A stretch of 41,671 nucleotides of DNA, taken from NCBI GenBank assembly GCA_946479905.1, contig CAMLIA010000014.1, forward strand, positions 1-41,671, written 5' to 3'. Source of the stretch: an uncultured Frankiales bacterium (lineage in GTDB: Bacteria > Actinomycetota > Actinomycetes > Mycobacteriales > SCTD01). The position numbers and the translations under genes are program-made. The notes under the pieces are model-generated. The model worked only from the letters and a program-made list of their open reading frames with translations, made no database searches and was not told the origin of the DNA. Below, piece by piece: positions 16,669-25,653 of the stretch. Positions within the stretch are counted from its first letter, which is position 1. Each line of letters begins with the position of its first letter.

Positions 16669-17307
16669 CTAGCTGGCGTTGCTCCAGTCGAAGTCGTAGA
16701 GGATCCAGTTCGAATCGGTGAACGCGAGGTCCAGACCCTCAGCCTTCATCGAGAAGGACCCGACACCGCACTCGCCCTTCGTCCAGATGAACCCGTCGGG
16801 GAGCACGATGTGCGCTTCGTGACGTTCGCCTGTGACGGGGTTGGCGAAGTACCGCCCGGTGGCGGTGCCGACGCCGTCGGCGGCCATCGTGACGTCCAGA
16901 CCGTTTGCGTTGATCGTGATGGCGGCCTTGACGAGGCCCACGACGTCGAAGGTGCCGCCGAGGATCTCCCAGGGCATGCCGCCGAGCTGACCGGTGTAGA
17001 TCTGTGACAGCGCCCCGACCTGTTCGTCTGTCGTCTCGGGGGACACGATGAACACGGCCCGGCCGCCACCGTCGTGGATCGCTGTGGGCCAGTCGAGCGC
17101 AGCGATCGCCGTGACGCCCGCCAGGTCGACGTCCCCGCAGTGCCCGGACGTGATCACGTTGCCGACGAAGGCCTTACAGCTGCCGTCTGCGGATGTCGGG
17201 AATCCCGAGAAGTTGCAGGTGCATCCCGGTTGGCAGTTGCAGAACTCGTAGCCCTTTCCGACGAGCCGGTATTGGGTGCGCTGCTCGGTGACTGTGCTTG
17301 CCGTCAT
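16669..17307 (-). CDS. DUF1326 domain protein
   Basis: 212 aa. The family hallmark is a cysteine-rich N-terminus, here YEFCNCQPGCTCNFSG with Cys23, Cys25, Cys29 and Cys31, followed by a beta-rich domain with GHCGDVDLAGV and GGMPWEILGGTFDVVG. The function of DUF1326 is not established; the CXCX3CXC arrangement suggests metal binding. There is no signal peptide. The ATG lies eight bases after the DUF2182 gene, so the two are one operon, and this pairing is seen in other bacteria. A role in trafficking a soft metal between cytoplasm and membrane is inferred. Confidence 0.88.
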   Translation of the reverse strand: MTASTVTEQRTQYRLVGKGYEFCNCQPGCTCNFSGFPTSADGSCKAFVGNVITSGHCGDVDLAGVTAIAALDWPTAIHDGGGRAVFIVSPETTDEQVGALSQIYTGQLGGMPWEILGGTFDVVGLVKAAITINANGLDVTMAADGVGTATGRYFANPVTGERHEAHIVLPDGFIWTKGECGVGSFSMKAEGLDLAFTDSNWILYDFDWSNAS

Positions 17308-17315
17308 GACGACTC

Positions 17316-18104
17316 CTACATGCTGATGAGGTGGACGAGCAACGAGGGTGCGATGAGCAGAGCGGCGCCGAGTGCGGCCGCGGCGAGTGCCGTGACCTTG
17401 ACGAGCTCGGGGCCTCCGGGCAGGAGCTTCTCGGCGCTGAGGACCAGGGCGAGCACCAGGGCCCAACCCAGCTGCATCCCGCCGAGCACGATGAGGATTG
17501 CCATCAGTGCCCAGCAGCAGCCGAGGCAGTACAGGCCGTGCTCGGCTCCGGCTGAGAATGCGGTCGCCGGGCGAGAGAGGCTGCTGCGGCGGGTGAGGAA
17601 GAACGACATGGGGCTGCGGCACCGGCGCAGGCAGGTGGCCTTGAGCGGGGTCAGCTGGTATAGCCCGGCGGCGATCAGCGTGACACCGGTGAGCCGTGCG
17701 ACCCAGGCGCGACCGTCCATCAACGGGTCGCTCACTTCTCGCGAGACGAGGTAGGCCGGCAGCGCGGACGCGGCCCAGACACAGGCGTAACCGGCGACGA
17801 AGACAGGTACGGCGGCGACCACTCGCCGCTGGGCGGCCAAGGCGTACAGCGCAACGACCGGCGCGACGGCCGGAAGCATCATCGCGGCCATCATCACGAG
17901 CCACGAACCGATGAACGACGCCGCGCCGGGCATGCCCATCGCGTCCGTCCGGGACGTGACGAACCAGCTGACCGCGGACACGGCGAGCAGCGGCAGCGCC
18001 ACGAACACGAGAGCCTTACGGCCTCCATCGGCGACCCACACAACGGTCGCGCTAGAAGCCGTGGCAGGAACCGGGAGCGGGGGGTCGACGGTTTGCGCGC
18101 CCAT
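17316..18104 (-). CDS. DUF2182 integral membrane protein (putative metal-binding)
   Basis: 262 aa with about six membrane segments. It shows the conserved FIGSWLVMMAAMMLPAVAP near residues 66-85, the CLRRCRSP motif near residue 158 and the EHGLYCLGCCWALMAI motif near residue 187, the last two holding cysteines and a histidine. The family is described as a predicted metal-binding membrane protein; its reaction is unknown. The Met-rich helix and Cys motifs fit a soft metal such as copper. The ATG at 18104 is preceded by GGAGGGGGAG. It is the upstream partner of the DUF1326 gene. Confidence 0.87.
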   Translation of the reverse strand: MGAQTVDPPLPVPATASSATVVWVADGGRKALVFVALPLLAVSAVSWFVTSRTDAMGMPGAASFIGSWLVMMAAMMLPAVAPVVALYALAAQRRVVAAVPVFVAGYACVWAASALPAYLVSREVSDPLMDGRAWVARLTGVTLIAAGLYQLTPLKATCLRRCRSPMSFFLTRRSSLSRPATAFSAGAEHGLYCLGCCWALMAILIVLGGMQLGWALVLALVLSAEKLLPGGPELVKVTALAAAALGAALLIAPSLLVHLISM

Positions 18105-18623
18105 GGCTCCCCCTCCGCGCGTCGAGATCCCTGGCCACGGTCTACACCTGATTGCGAGGGCTGTCACTGCCGACCTTGCGCTGACCAACGCGACGTCCAG
18201 GCACCGTGCTGACGATGCGCACTGGCCCGCCGATCGGCGGCCAGGCAAGCCTCCTCCACGGCTACATCGGACTGTTTCGACGCTACCGAGATCGGTGCTG
18301 CTGGGGAAGTCCGCTGGTCGCAGCCCGAAGGTTCCGCCGTCGAGGAGGATCGCGGTGCTGGCGCAGGGCGAACGCTAGAAGGTGTTCGTCGTAGAGCTGG
18401 ACGCTGGACTTCGTCGGCGGGGTGACGCACCGGCCACGGCCCGACACCACAGTGTTACGTCGCTCGAGCTGGTCACGGCGCGACCCTGGTCTCACAGGCA
18501 TACGACGGGTACGCCGGCACGACCCAGATCGGCCGGCGGAGAGCAACCGTCATCGGCTGTCCTCAAACGTGAACAGGTGACCGTTGCCGAGGTCTGCAAA
18601 CATCCTGGGGCGCAGCGCGGCGA
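18105..18623. other. Gene-poor spacer, 519 bases
   Basis: No reading frame here has a convincing start, ribosome binding site or recognisable domain. The candidates are short and rich in arginine, serine and proline on both strands. Base composition matches the flanks. It presumably contains the promoter of the DUF2182-DUF1326 operon. The remainder may be a decayed gene, but no family can be named. Confidence 0.5.
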
Positions 18624-19385
18624 TCAGCTGCGATCCCATAGGGCGAGCAGCGAGGCCGCGAGCCGGTCCGGCTCTGCGCGGTGTGGCGGGTCGAAGTGGT
18701 GCCGCTCGGCAAACACCTCCATGGTGAAGTCTGGGAAGACCTTTGCCAGGCGTTCAGCTAGCTCCTCGAACTGAACGGCACTGCTCAGCCCACCCAGCGC
18801 GTAATACACCGGTCGCCCGAAGGCCTCGAGCGACGCCCTCTGCAGGTCGTAGATGCGGAAGGTCTGCAGGAACGCCGCGATCCCCGCGGGTCGCTGAGCC
18901 ATCCAAGGCGGTGGTGGTCCCGGTGGGTTCGGGGGCAGCTCGACGCCGTCCTTGACCGACAGCGCGCGGAAGGCAGCCATGAACTCCTCGGGCGGCAACG
19001 CTTCTAAGGCGGCGTACTCCTGCCAGAGCGTCGCGTGTTCGGGCGTCCAGTCCCAGCGGCCGGCCCAGGCGGGTTCCAGCAATGCGAGGCTCCGCACCCG
19101 ATCGCCGTGCTCTGCGACGACCGCCAGGGCGGAGGACCCGCCGCCGGAGTAGCCGACGAGGTGGAACGTGCTCCACCCTCGGGCGTCGGCGTCGCGCAGA
19201 ACCCCTTCAACTTCGGTGTTCAGGCTGTAGTGGTCGGGTGGCGTTGGGCCGCGGTAGACCTCCAGCTCCTTGACCAGCGGCTCGACGCGGGCGCCGAGAA
19301 CCTCGACGAGCCCGGCGTAGGCGAGATGCCCAGGGAGCACGCTGCCCGGGAGGAACACCACGGGTTGGGTCGCGGCCTGGTCCAT
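18624..19385 (-). CDS. Alpha/beta hydrolase
   Basis: 253 aa. VVFLPGSVLPGHLAYAGL opens the fold, LVGYSGGGSSALAV near residue 107 is the nucleophile elbow with a serine, and AERHHFDPPHR near the C-terminus supplies the catalytic histidine. Between them lies a proline-rich lid region (ELPPNPPGPPPPWMAQ). It is probably a cytoplasmic esterase or similar hydrolase acting on a small ester or lactone. The ATG at 19385 has GGAGGA five bases upstream. It diverges from the LAL regulator, which may control it. Confidence 0.88.
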   Translation of the reverse strand: MDQAATQPVVFLPGSVLPGHLAYAGLVEVLGARVEPLVKELEVYRGPTPPDHYSLNTEVEGVLRDADARGWSTFHLVGYSGGGSSALAVVAEHGDRVRSLALLEPAWAGRWDWTPEHATLWQEYAALEALPPEEFMAAFRALSVKDGVELPPNPPGPPPPWMAQRPAGIAAFLQTFRIYDLQRASLEAFGRPVYYALGGLSSAVQFEELAERLAKVFPDFTMEVFAERHHFDPPHRAEPDRLAASLLALWDRS

Positions 19386-19425
19386 GCTTCCTCCACCCCT
19401 TCGCGTGCGGTGCTGTCCCATCAGA

Positions 19426-19443
19426 CTGCTCGTTCCGGAGCAG
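19426..19443. promoter_or_regulatory. Inverted repeat in the hydrolase/LAL divergent promoter
   Basis: CTGCTC-GTTCCG-GAGCAG, perfect 6-bp arms with a 6-base spacer, midway in the 105-base divergent gap. It could be a binding site for the LuxR-type regulator encoded on its right. Confidence 0.35.
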
Positions 19444-19490
19444 GTCAATCCGACCCGTTTGGTGGTCGCGGGCCATGCGAGCATGCCGGA

Positions 19491-22253
19491 GTGGCTTCCC
19501 AGGTCTTCGTCGGCCGCGCCCATGAGCTCGCAGAGCTTCAGGCTCGGCTAGAGCGCGCACGGACCGGAGCCGGGTCCTGGGTGTCGGTGCTCGGAGAGGC
19601 CGGCATCGGCAAAACCCGCCTGGTCGCTGAACTGACCGGGCCGGCCAGGGTCGCGGGCGACCGGGTCCTGTCAGGCCGCTGTTCGTCCGTGGATGGCGAC
19701 ACGCCATTCCGACCGGTGGCCGAGGCCTTGATGACGGGGCTCCGCGACGTCGATCCACCGGGCCCGGAGGCCAACCTAGGCCCGTACCTCCCGGCGATCG
19801 CACGGTTCGTCCCGCGCTGGCGTGACCAACAGGATCCGTTGTTGAGCGAGTCGGTCGCTGTGCTGGGTGAATCGCTCCTGCAAGTTCTGACCTGGCTGGC
19901 GGGTGACGGTGCAATGCTCCTGGTGCTGGAGGATCTGCACTGGGTGGATCCGGCGACGCGGGCCTTGTGTGAGTACCTGAACGATCACGTCGGCGAAACT
20001 CCGGTGCTGATCGTGGCCACCGCCCGAACTGGAGACGGCGACCCGGCGCTTAGCCGGCTGCTCGGCCGGGAAGGCGGCCTGCACCTGTTGCCGTTCAGTC
20101 CCGAGGAGGTGACCGAGCTCGCGACGGCCTGGCTCGGCACCGCACCTGACGCCAGTCTCGCGCAACGACTGGTCCGGTCCGGTGGGCTACCGTTGCTGGT
20201 CGAGGATCTGCTGACCGACCCGACGCGAAGTGGCCGCTCGGGGCGCTACGGGATGCTCGTCGGCGAGCGGTTCTCCGTCGTGACGCCGGCGGCCCGCCGC
20301 GCGGCAGCAGCTGCCGCGCTGGTGGGGGAGCGGTTCACCTGGGAGCTGCTTGACGCCGCTGTCGGAGGCCCTGACCTGTCGGTCGCCCTGCACGAGCTGA
20401 CGTCCGCGCAGCTGGTCGTCGCCGACCGCGACGGGTTCGCGTTCCGGCACGCGCTCGTCCGAGACCTGGTCCTGCAGGCGGCGGCGACCGAGGCAGCGGA
20501 GCTCCGAGCGAGTGTCGCGCTCGCGCTGGAGAACACCGGCGAGGACGAGGCGTTGTCGCGGGCTGCGGACCTGTGGGCGGCCGCCGGCGATCGGATGCGA
20601 GCCGCGCGGCTGCTGCAGCGGGCTGCGTCGGGCGCCAGCCAGCGAGGCGCACCGCGCACCGCCCAGGAGTTCCTCAGCCGAGCCGGCGTCCTCGCGGACG
20701 GGTCACCGCTGCGCGCCGAGGTGGACCTGACCCGCCTGCAGCTGCTGGTCGGGCACGGTCACCCCGCGGAGGCGCTCGAGCTGGGCGCGCGACTGCTCGA
20801 CACGGCCGACCAGGGTGGTCGCTCGGACCTGGTGCGACGGCTGCGCGCCCGTGCGTTGCTGGACGCGGGACGGCCTGATGAGGCCCGCGCGGAGCTGGAG
20901 GCCGCTGACGCCACCGCTCGGCACACCGCCGGCGTGACCGCGGACGTGCTCGTGCTCCGAGCGAGGATCGCGTTGGGATCGGCGGGTGAGGATCGCAGGG
21001 GCGCGGCGGAGCACCTGGCACATGAGGCGGTGGCGATCGCTCAGCACGCAGGCGATCCGGCACTCGCGTGCGAAGCTCTGGAGCTGGTCGCGCGGTGCGC
21101 CCGCAGCCGCTCCCTCGCCGACGCCGAGGCCGCCTTGAAGCGGGCACTCGAGCTCGCCGAGCAGCACGACCTGACCGGCTGGCGGCTCCGCGCGCTGAAC
21201 GAGCTCGGCACCGTGGAGATGCTGCGCGCCGCGGACGGTGCCAGGCTGCACCGCGCCCGTGCCGAGGCCTTGCGGGTCGGGGCCCTCGACGTCGCGGTTG
21301 GCATCGAGGTCAACATCGCCTCCCTACATGCGATGCGCGGCGAAGTGCGGGAGCTGCGCGAGGCCGCCGAGCGGGCCGAGGCAGGAGCCCGGCGACTCGG
21401 GCTGTGGCCGCTGGTCGCCGCCGCGATGGTCATCGGTTCCTTTGAAGACGCCTTCGAGGGACGGCGGGATGCGATGGTCAAGAGGCTCGCGGCGGCCCGC
21501 GAACTCGCGCCGCACGACGCCGATCTCGAGTCCTTCGCCTGGGGTGCGGTGCGGGGGCTGGGCGCGCTGTTGCGGGAGGAGAGGCAGGACGCCGTGGCGG
21601 CGATGCAGCGGGCGGCCGCTCACAGCGCCCCGGTCGGGTCGCTGGACCCTGCCCGGGGCCCGCTGCTGCTCGTTCTGGCAGCCGGCGGGCACGCCACTTC
21701 CCAGGACCTGGAGTCGGCACGCGCTGCCGCCACTCCCGGCGCCGGCTGGTCGGACCTGTGGCTGGGCTACGGCGAGGCCGCCCTCGCCGGTGCTGCCGGT
21801 GACGCGAGCACCGCGAACGACTACTTCATCGCAGCGGATCCGGCGGCGCGCCGGCATCCGCTCTTTCGCGCCATCGGCTTGCGGCTGCTCGCGGAGGCAG
21901 CGCTACGAGACGGCTGGGGCGAACCGGTCAGCTGGTTGCAGGACGCGGAGGCGACCTTTGTCGCCGGCGGTCAGGACCGGATCGCCGGCGCTTGCCGGAC
22001 TCTGCTGAAGCAGGCCGGAGCCCCGACGGCGCGACGACGCGGCGCCGACCGCTCCCTGACGCCTGAGCTGCTCCGGCACGGCGTCACGGCCCGCGAGGCG
22101 GAAGTCCTGGAGCTGGTTGCCGAGCGACTGGGCAACAAGGACATCGCCGCGCGGCTCTACCTGTCGCCGCGGACCGTGGAGAAGCACGTGGCCAGCCTGT
22201 TGATGAAGCTCGAGCTGCCCGACCGGGCCGCTCTCGTCGCGCGAGGTCGCTGA
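19491..22253 (+). CDS. Large ATP-binding LuxR-family (LAL) transcriptional regulator
   Basis: 920 aa, typical of LAL proteins. Residues about 5-200 form an AAA/STAND ATPase: FVGRAHELAELQARL, Walker A GEAGIGKT near residue 36, and Walker B LLVLEDLHWVDPATR near 145-155. The long middle region is alanine- and leucine-rich and looks like TPR-type helical repeats. Residues about 862-915 are the LuxR helix-turn-helix (VTAREAEVLELVAERLGNKD, SPRTVEKHVASLLMKL). These regulators activate a target on binding ATP and an inducer. The GTG at 19491 lies just before the conserved FVGRAHEL; a longer upstream extension has no homology. A strong hairpin follows the stop. Confidence 0.9.
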   Translation: MASQVFVGRAHELAELQARLERARTGAGSWVSVLGEAGIGKTRLVAELTGPARVAGDRVLSGRCSSVDGDTPFRPVAEALMTGLRDVDPPGPEANLGPYLPAIARFVPRWRDQQDPLLSESVAVLGESLLQVLTWLAGDGAMLLVLEDLHWVDPATRALCEYLNDHVGETPVLIVATARTGDGDPALSRLLGREGGLHLLPFSPEEVTELATAWLGTAPDASLAQRLVRSGGLPLLVEDLLTDPTRSGRSGRYGMLVGERFSVVTPAARRAAAAAALVGERFTWELLDAAVGGPDLSVALHELTSAQLVVADRDGFAFRHALVRDLVLQAAATEAAELRASVALALENTGEDEALSRAADLWAAAGDRMRAARLLQRAASGASQRGAPRTAQEFLSRAGVLADGSPLRAEVDLTRLQLLVGHGHPAEALELGARLLDTADQGGRSDLVRRLRARALLDAGRPDEARAELEAADATARHTAGVTADVLVLRARIALGSAGEDRRGAAEHLAHEAVAIAQHAGDPALACEALELVARCARSRSLADAEAALKRALELAEQHDLTGWRLRALNELGTVEMLRAADGARLHRARAEALRVGALDVAVGIEVNIASLHAMRGEVRELREAAERAEAGARRLGLWPLVAAAMVIGSFEDAFEGRRDAMVKRLAAARELAPHDADLESFAWGAVRGLGALLREERQDAVAAMQRAAAHSAPVGSLDPARGPLLLVLAAGGHATSQDLESARAAATPGAGWSDLWLGYGEAALAGAAGDASTANDYFIAADPAARRHPLFRAIGLRLLAEAALRDGWGEPVSWLQDAEATFVAGGQDRIAGACRTLLKQAGAPTARRRGADRSLTPELLRHGVTAREAEVLELVAERLGNKDIAARLYLSPRTVEKHVASLLMKLELPDRAALVARGR

Positions 22254-22262
22254 GGAGCCAGG

Positions 22263-22281
22263 ATGGGGGCGTAGCCCCCAT
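22263..22281 (+). terminator. Strong hairpin after the LAL regulator
   Basis: ATGGGGGC-GTA-GCCCCCAT has a perfect 8-bp stem and 3-base loop, nine bases after the stop codon. There is no T-tract, as is common in actinobacterial terminators. Confidence 0.65.
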
Positions 22282-22358
22282 GTGCCGCGACCGCGACCGG
22301 ACGACAGTGATCTCCGGGGCCGCCAACAGGTGGCAGCCATCAGCCCACGGAGGTCGTC

Positions 22359-22649
22359 ATGCCCGTCGTCGCCGTCTTCGAGTTCCCCCACGATGACATC
22401 GCCAAGTACCACAAGGTCTTCGAGGTCGGCGGCACGCCGATCCTCGAGCAGCCCAACCGGCTAAGCCACATCTGCTACCAGACCGCTGGTGGGTTCACCG
22501 TCGTCGACGTGTGGGCCGACGAGGCCGCCTTCGCCCAGTTCGGCGAGGTGATCGGCCCAGCCGCGGTCCAGGCCGGACTGGAGCCCAAGCCGCTGGTCTA
22601 CGCCGCCGTCGGAGCTATCTCGCAGACCGGCAACCGCACCATCTGGTGA
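22359..22649 (+). CDS. Small protein with ABM/dimeric alpha-beta barrel-like fold
   Basis: 96 aa. The sequence MPVVAVFEFPHDDIAKYHKV, then FTVVDVWADEAAFAQFGEVIG, resembles small proteins with a ferredoxin-like fold related to antibiotic biosynthesis monooxygenases and EthD-like proteins. Its function is not known. The ATG has GGAGG upstream. The hairpin behind the LAL gene separates it from that gene, so it probably has its own promoter. Confidence 0.75.
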   Translation: MPVVAVFEFPHDDIAKYHKVFEVGGTPILEQPNRLSHICYQTAGGFTVVDVWADEAAFAQFGEVIGPAAVQAGLEPKPLVYAAVGAISQTGNRTIW

Positions 22650-22911
22650 CCCGCCCGACGGACCACGCCGACCTGTCACGCATTCGACGAGGTCAAGGCG
22701 AGACGCCGCGTCGGGGACGACCTAGTGGGCTCGGCGACCGGATTCGCGGTTGGCATGGAGGTCACCGTCATGGGCCCGAGCGCCAAGATGGTCGCGGATC
22801 AGGTGCCTCGGCGGCCTACCCCCAGGTCATCTGTGCGGATTCGTTGAGTCGCCTTCAACACGGATGACGGTGCCCGGCTGGCTGTTCACTCCTACGCAAT
22901 GCGCAGGTGGC
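22650..22911. other. 262-base spacer between the ABM-like gene and the short cation transporter
   Basis: The frame downstream of the ABM-like stop stays open to about 22848 and reads like coding sequence (SATGFAVGMEVTVMGPSAKM), but it has no plausible start with a ribosome binding site. It may be a gene remnant. Nothing else is seen. Confidence 0.35.
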
Positions 22912-23577
22912 TCAGCAACAATCCTCGCCCTGCCACGCTTCGCGGCCTTCCTGTATCGCCCAGGCGGCCAGCGACAAGGCGATGACCGGGTCCAGCCAGT
23001 TGATACCGGTCGCGGCGTGAACCGCTAGCCCGGTGAGGACGGCTGCGGCTTGCGCGGCGCACATGAGGTTCTGCGTGCCCTCGCCAGCGGTCGCGTCGGA
23101 GTCCAGTCGCGTCCCGAGCCGGCGCTTCGCCAAACCGAGGCCAGGCATAACGACGACGCTCGCCATAGTCACAGCCAACCCCAACGTCGTGGACTGCACG
23201 GTGTGGCTGCCGATGAGGTCGCGAACCGCCTCGGCGGTGACGAAGGCGGCAAGGAGCCAGAACGAGACTCCGACCGCCCGCTGTGCCCGGCGTTCGGACG
23301 TCTCAGAGAGCCGGCGGTGCCCGGTGAAGCGCCAGATCACGATGACGCTGGCGAGCCCCTCGATGGCCGATCCGAGTGCCCATGCCACCAGCGACACGGA
23401 GTGTGCCCGCACGCCGGCGTACAAGCCGAGGGCGCCTTCCGCGGTCATCCACAGCAGGCTCACCCACGACAGCAGCAGCACGGTCCCGACGGCGCGGGGG
23501 TCGGTCAGCACGGCGGAGGTCCCGGTGTCGCCAGCTCGTTGCGGGTCAACTCGTGGGTTCGGTGACGTGCTCATCAT
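22912..23577 (-). CDS. CDF-like cation transporter lacking the cytoplasmic domain
   Basis: 221 aa. It contains the membrane half of the cation diffusion facilitator fold: LWMTAEGALGLYAGVRAHSVSLVAWALGSAIEGLASVIVIW, the AAFVTAEAVRDL segment, and the final GINWLDPVIALSLAAWAIQEG. The usual C-terminal metal-binding cytoplasmic domain is absent; the protein ends GEDCC. Proteins of this short form are found in actinobacteria, so it need not be a truncation. In the CDF family, metal is exported in exchange for protons. AGGAAG lies just upstream, fitting the second ATG (23574) slightly better. It precedes no close partner and may act with the full CDF at 23613. Confidence 0.82.
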   Translation of the reverse strand: MMSTSPNPRVDPQRAGDTGTSAVLTDPRAVGTVLLLSWVSLLWMTAEGALGLYAGVRAHSVSLVAWALGSAIEGLASVIVIWRFTGHRRLSETSERRAQRAVGVSFWLLAAFVTAEAVRDLIGSHTVQSTTLGLAVTMASVVVMPGLGLAKRRLGTRLDSDATAGEGTQNLMCAAQAAAVLTGLAVHAATGINWLDPVIALSLAAWAIQEGREAWQGEDCC

Positions 23578-23612
23578 GGCTTCCTTGGTGCTGCTGGCTT
23601 CCGTGTCGGCGG

Positions 23613-24524
23613 TCAGTGCGCGGCGCGTTCGTGGCTGGCGTGCCCTGCTGGTTCGAGCTGGAACGTGCAGTGCTCCACGTCGAAGTGGTCGGCCAGGCAG
23701 TCGCCGAGCCGGTCTAGGACCCGGCCGCCTCCGCCGTCGGCGAGCGCGTCATCGTCGACGACAACGTGGACACTGAGTACCGGCATTCCGGAGGTGATCG
23801 TCCAGACGTGTAGATCGTGCGCGTCGACGACGCCGTCCGTCTCGATGATGTGGCGGCGGACCTCGGCCAGGTCCATCCCCTTCGGGGTCGCTTCGAGCAG
23901 CACGTCGATCGCCTCGCGGAGCAGCGTCCAGGTCCGCGGCAGGATCATAAGCGCGACCAGCACGGACGCCAGCGGGTCGGCGTCGTTCCACCCGGTCAGG
24001 GTGATGATGACGGCGGCGGCGATGACCGCCACCGACCCGAGCAGGTCGCCGAGCACCTCTAGGTAGGCACCCTTGACGTTGAGACTGTGCGCGGAGCCAC
24101 GGCGCAGCAGCAGCAGACTGACCAGGTTCGCTACCAGCCCGACAGCGGCGAACGCGAGCATCTCGCCGCTGGCGACGTCAGGTGGTGAGGAGAACCGGCG
24201 CCACGCCTCGACCAGGATGAGCACCGCAACACCGAACAGCAGCATCCCGTTGACCACCGCGGCCAGGATCTCCAGCCGGAAGTAGCCGTAGGTGCGTTGC
24301 GCACTCGGCGCCTTCGCCGCGAACGTGATCGCCAGGATCGCGAGGCCGAGCCCGGCGACGTCGGTGAACATGTGCCCGGCATCGGCGAGCAGCGCCAGCG
24401 ACCCGGTCAGCAGCCCACCGACGACCTCGGCGACCAGTACCAGGCTGGTCATTGCGAGCACGGTCAGCAACCGACCCCGATTCGCCCCAGCCGCGCTCAC
24501 GCCGTGGTTGTGTCCGCTTCCCAC
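23613..24524 (-). CDS. CDF family cation efflux protein (CzcD/ZitB-like)
   Basis: 303 aa. Six membrane helices followed by the cytoplasmic domain. LLADAGHMFTDVAGL carries the HxxxD metal site of helix 2. In helix 5 the sequence GAYLEVLGDLLGSVAV has ExxxD in place of the common HxxxD, which could affect metal choice between Zn, Cd, Co and others. The C-terminal part (VVDAHDLHVWTITSGMPVLS) is the usual dimerising metal-sensing domain. The N-terminus is short and His-containing (GSGHNHG). GTG 24524 has GAGGA six bases upstream; TTG codons at 24527 and 24530 are less likely. Confidence 0.92.
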   Translation of the reverse strand: MGSGHNHGVSAAGANRGRLLTVLAMTSLVLVAEVVGGLLTGSLALLADAGHMFTDVAGLGLAILAITFAAKAPSAQRTYGYFRLEILAAVVNGMLLFGVAVLILVEAWRRFSSPPDVASGEMLAFAAVGLVANLVSLLLLRRGSAHSLNVKGAYLEVLGDLLGSVAVIAAAVIITLTGWNDADPLASVLVALMILPRTWTLLREAIDVLLEATPKGMDLAEVRRHIIETDGVVDAHDLHVWTITSGMPVLSVHVVVDDDALADGGGGRVLDRLGDCLADHFDVEHCTFQLEPAGHASHERAAH

Positions 24525-24530
24525 CAACAA

Positions 24531-24770
24531 TCCTCACCTGTCGCGACCCGCTTGCCTGATGGCGACACCATCGTGCCTTACCGGTCCAACGCGTCACGTC
24601 GAAGAAGCAGGTCGGAGAGCCCGCGCGCCGCGTCTCCCCCGGCTGTCTGGTCCCTTGTAGGTCGAACGCGATGTTCCTTGTCGGTCCACTGCGACGAGCA
24701 CACCGCAAGGCCTGCGTGAGCCGTGACAGACGAACGGCAGTAGGAAGGTGATGCCGTTGCCGGGTGTGGT
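24531..24770. other. 240-base spacer upstream of the CDF gene
   Basis: No gene is seen. It should contain the CDF promoter and the end of the BlaI-to-CcdA transcript. I see no clear operator or terminator. Confidence 0.4.
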
Positions 24771-25646
24771 CTACACGGAGGTGGAGTATCCCGAGACCCA
24801 GGTCCGGAGGGCGATCGTGAGGTGGTCCCAGTAGCCCGTCACGAGCAGGAGCCCGAGGGTGATGAGAAGCGCTCCGCCGAGCCGTGTTATCAGCTGCGCC
24901 CGACGGCGCAGCCGGGTAAAGACGGTCAACGACCGGCGCAGGAGCAACCCGGCGGCGATGAACGGGAGCCCGAGTCCGAGGCAGTAGAAGAACGTGAGCA
25001 CGGCGCCGCGGGCCGCGCCGCCTTGGGTGTAGGCGAGGGTTTGGATGGCTCCGAGCGTGGGACCCAGGCATGGGGTCCAGCCGACTCCGAAGACCACGCC
25101 GAGCAGTGGGGCACCGGCCAGTCCCGCGCGGGGGAGCCGGTGGATCCGGAACTCACGGTTGAACAGCGGGATCACTCCGGCGAAGGACAGGCCGAGCAGC
25201 ACGGTGATCGCGCCGAGAACGACTTCCACGATGCGCTGGTGGACGAGCAACACCGTGCCGAGCCCGCCGAACAGGGCGCCCTCGCTGACGAAGACGGCGC
25301 TGAAGCCGAGCACGAACAGCACACTGCCGAGCAGCACCCGCCCTCGTGGCGCGACTATTCCTGCTGCCGCAGGGGATGTTGCTGGTTCCGGGGTCGGGGC
25401 CGTTGCTTCCGAGACAGGCTGGGCGGGACCACCGACAGTCGCCGGCACGGGTTGCGGCGCACGGCTAGCTTCCGCGTCGGCGAGGTCGGCGCCGGACAGG
25501 CCGGTGACGAACGACAGGTAGCCGGGCACGAGCGGTAGGCAGCAAGGCGAGAGGAACGAGATCACGCCCGCTGTGACGGCGACCGGTGCCGCGACGATCA
25601 GGGACCCGTCGCTGATGGCCGCGACGAACGTGTCGACGATGCTCAC
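24771..25646 (-). CDS. ccdA: CcdA-like cytochrome c biogenesis / thiol-disulfide transporter
   Basis: 291 aa with six or seven membrane segments. CcdA moves electrons from cytoplasmic thioredoxin across the membrane to extracytoplasmic thiol proteins. The paired redox cysteines are in SFLSPCCLPLVPGYLSF near residue 34 and GVGWTPCLGPTLGAI near 190. Between them is an atypical proline/alanine/threonine-rich loop of about 60 residues (SEATAPTPEPATSPAAAG). It lies seven bases after the TlpA-like gene, its natural electron acceptor. It is last in the five-gene BlaI-M56-SCO-TlpA-CcdA operon. Confidence 0.92.
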   Translation of the reverse strand: MSIVDTFVAAISDGSLIVAAPVAVTAGVISFLSPCCLPLVPGYLSFVTGLSGADLADAEASRAPQPVPATVGGPAQPVSEATAPTPEPATSPAAAGIVAPRGRVLLGSVLFVLGFSAVFVSEGALFGGLGTVLLVHQRIVEVVLGAITVLLGLSFAGVIPLFNREFRIHRLPRAGLAGAPLLGVVFGVGWTPCLGPTLGAIQTLAYTQGGAARGAVLTFFYCLGLGLPFIAAGLLLRRSLTVFTRLRRRAQLITRLGGALLITLGLLLVTGYWDHLTIALRTWVSGYSTSV

Positions 25647-25653
25647 GATGGGC

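Noticed and set aside
16705..16720. GTTCGAATC resembling a tRNA T-arm
   Set aside because: It lies inside the DUF1326 coding sequence and no cloverleaf can be drawn around it.
18283..18546. Minus-strand frame ending in LPQQHRSR, considered as a transposase or integrase remnant
   Set aside because: No catalytic motif or inverted repeats; the likeness is too slight to name.
22756..22848. Short frame beginning MEVTVMGPSAKM
   Set aside because: No ribosome binding site and very short; treated as possible debris after the ABM-like gene.
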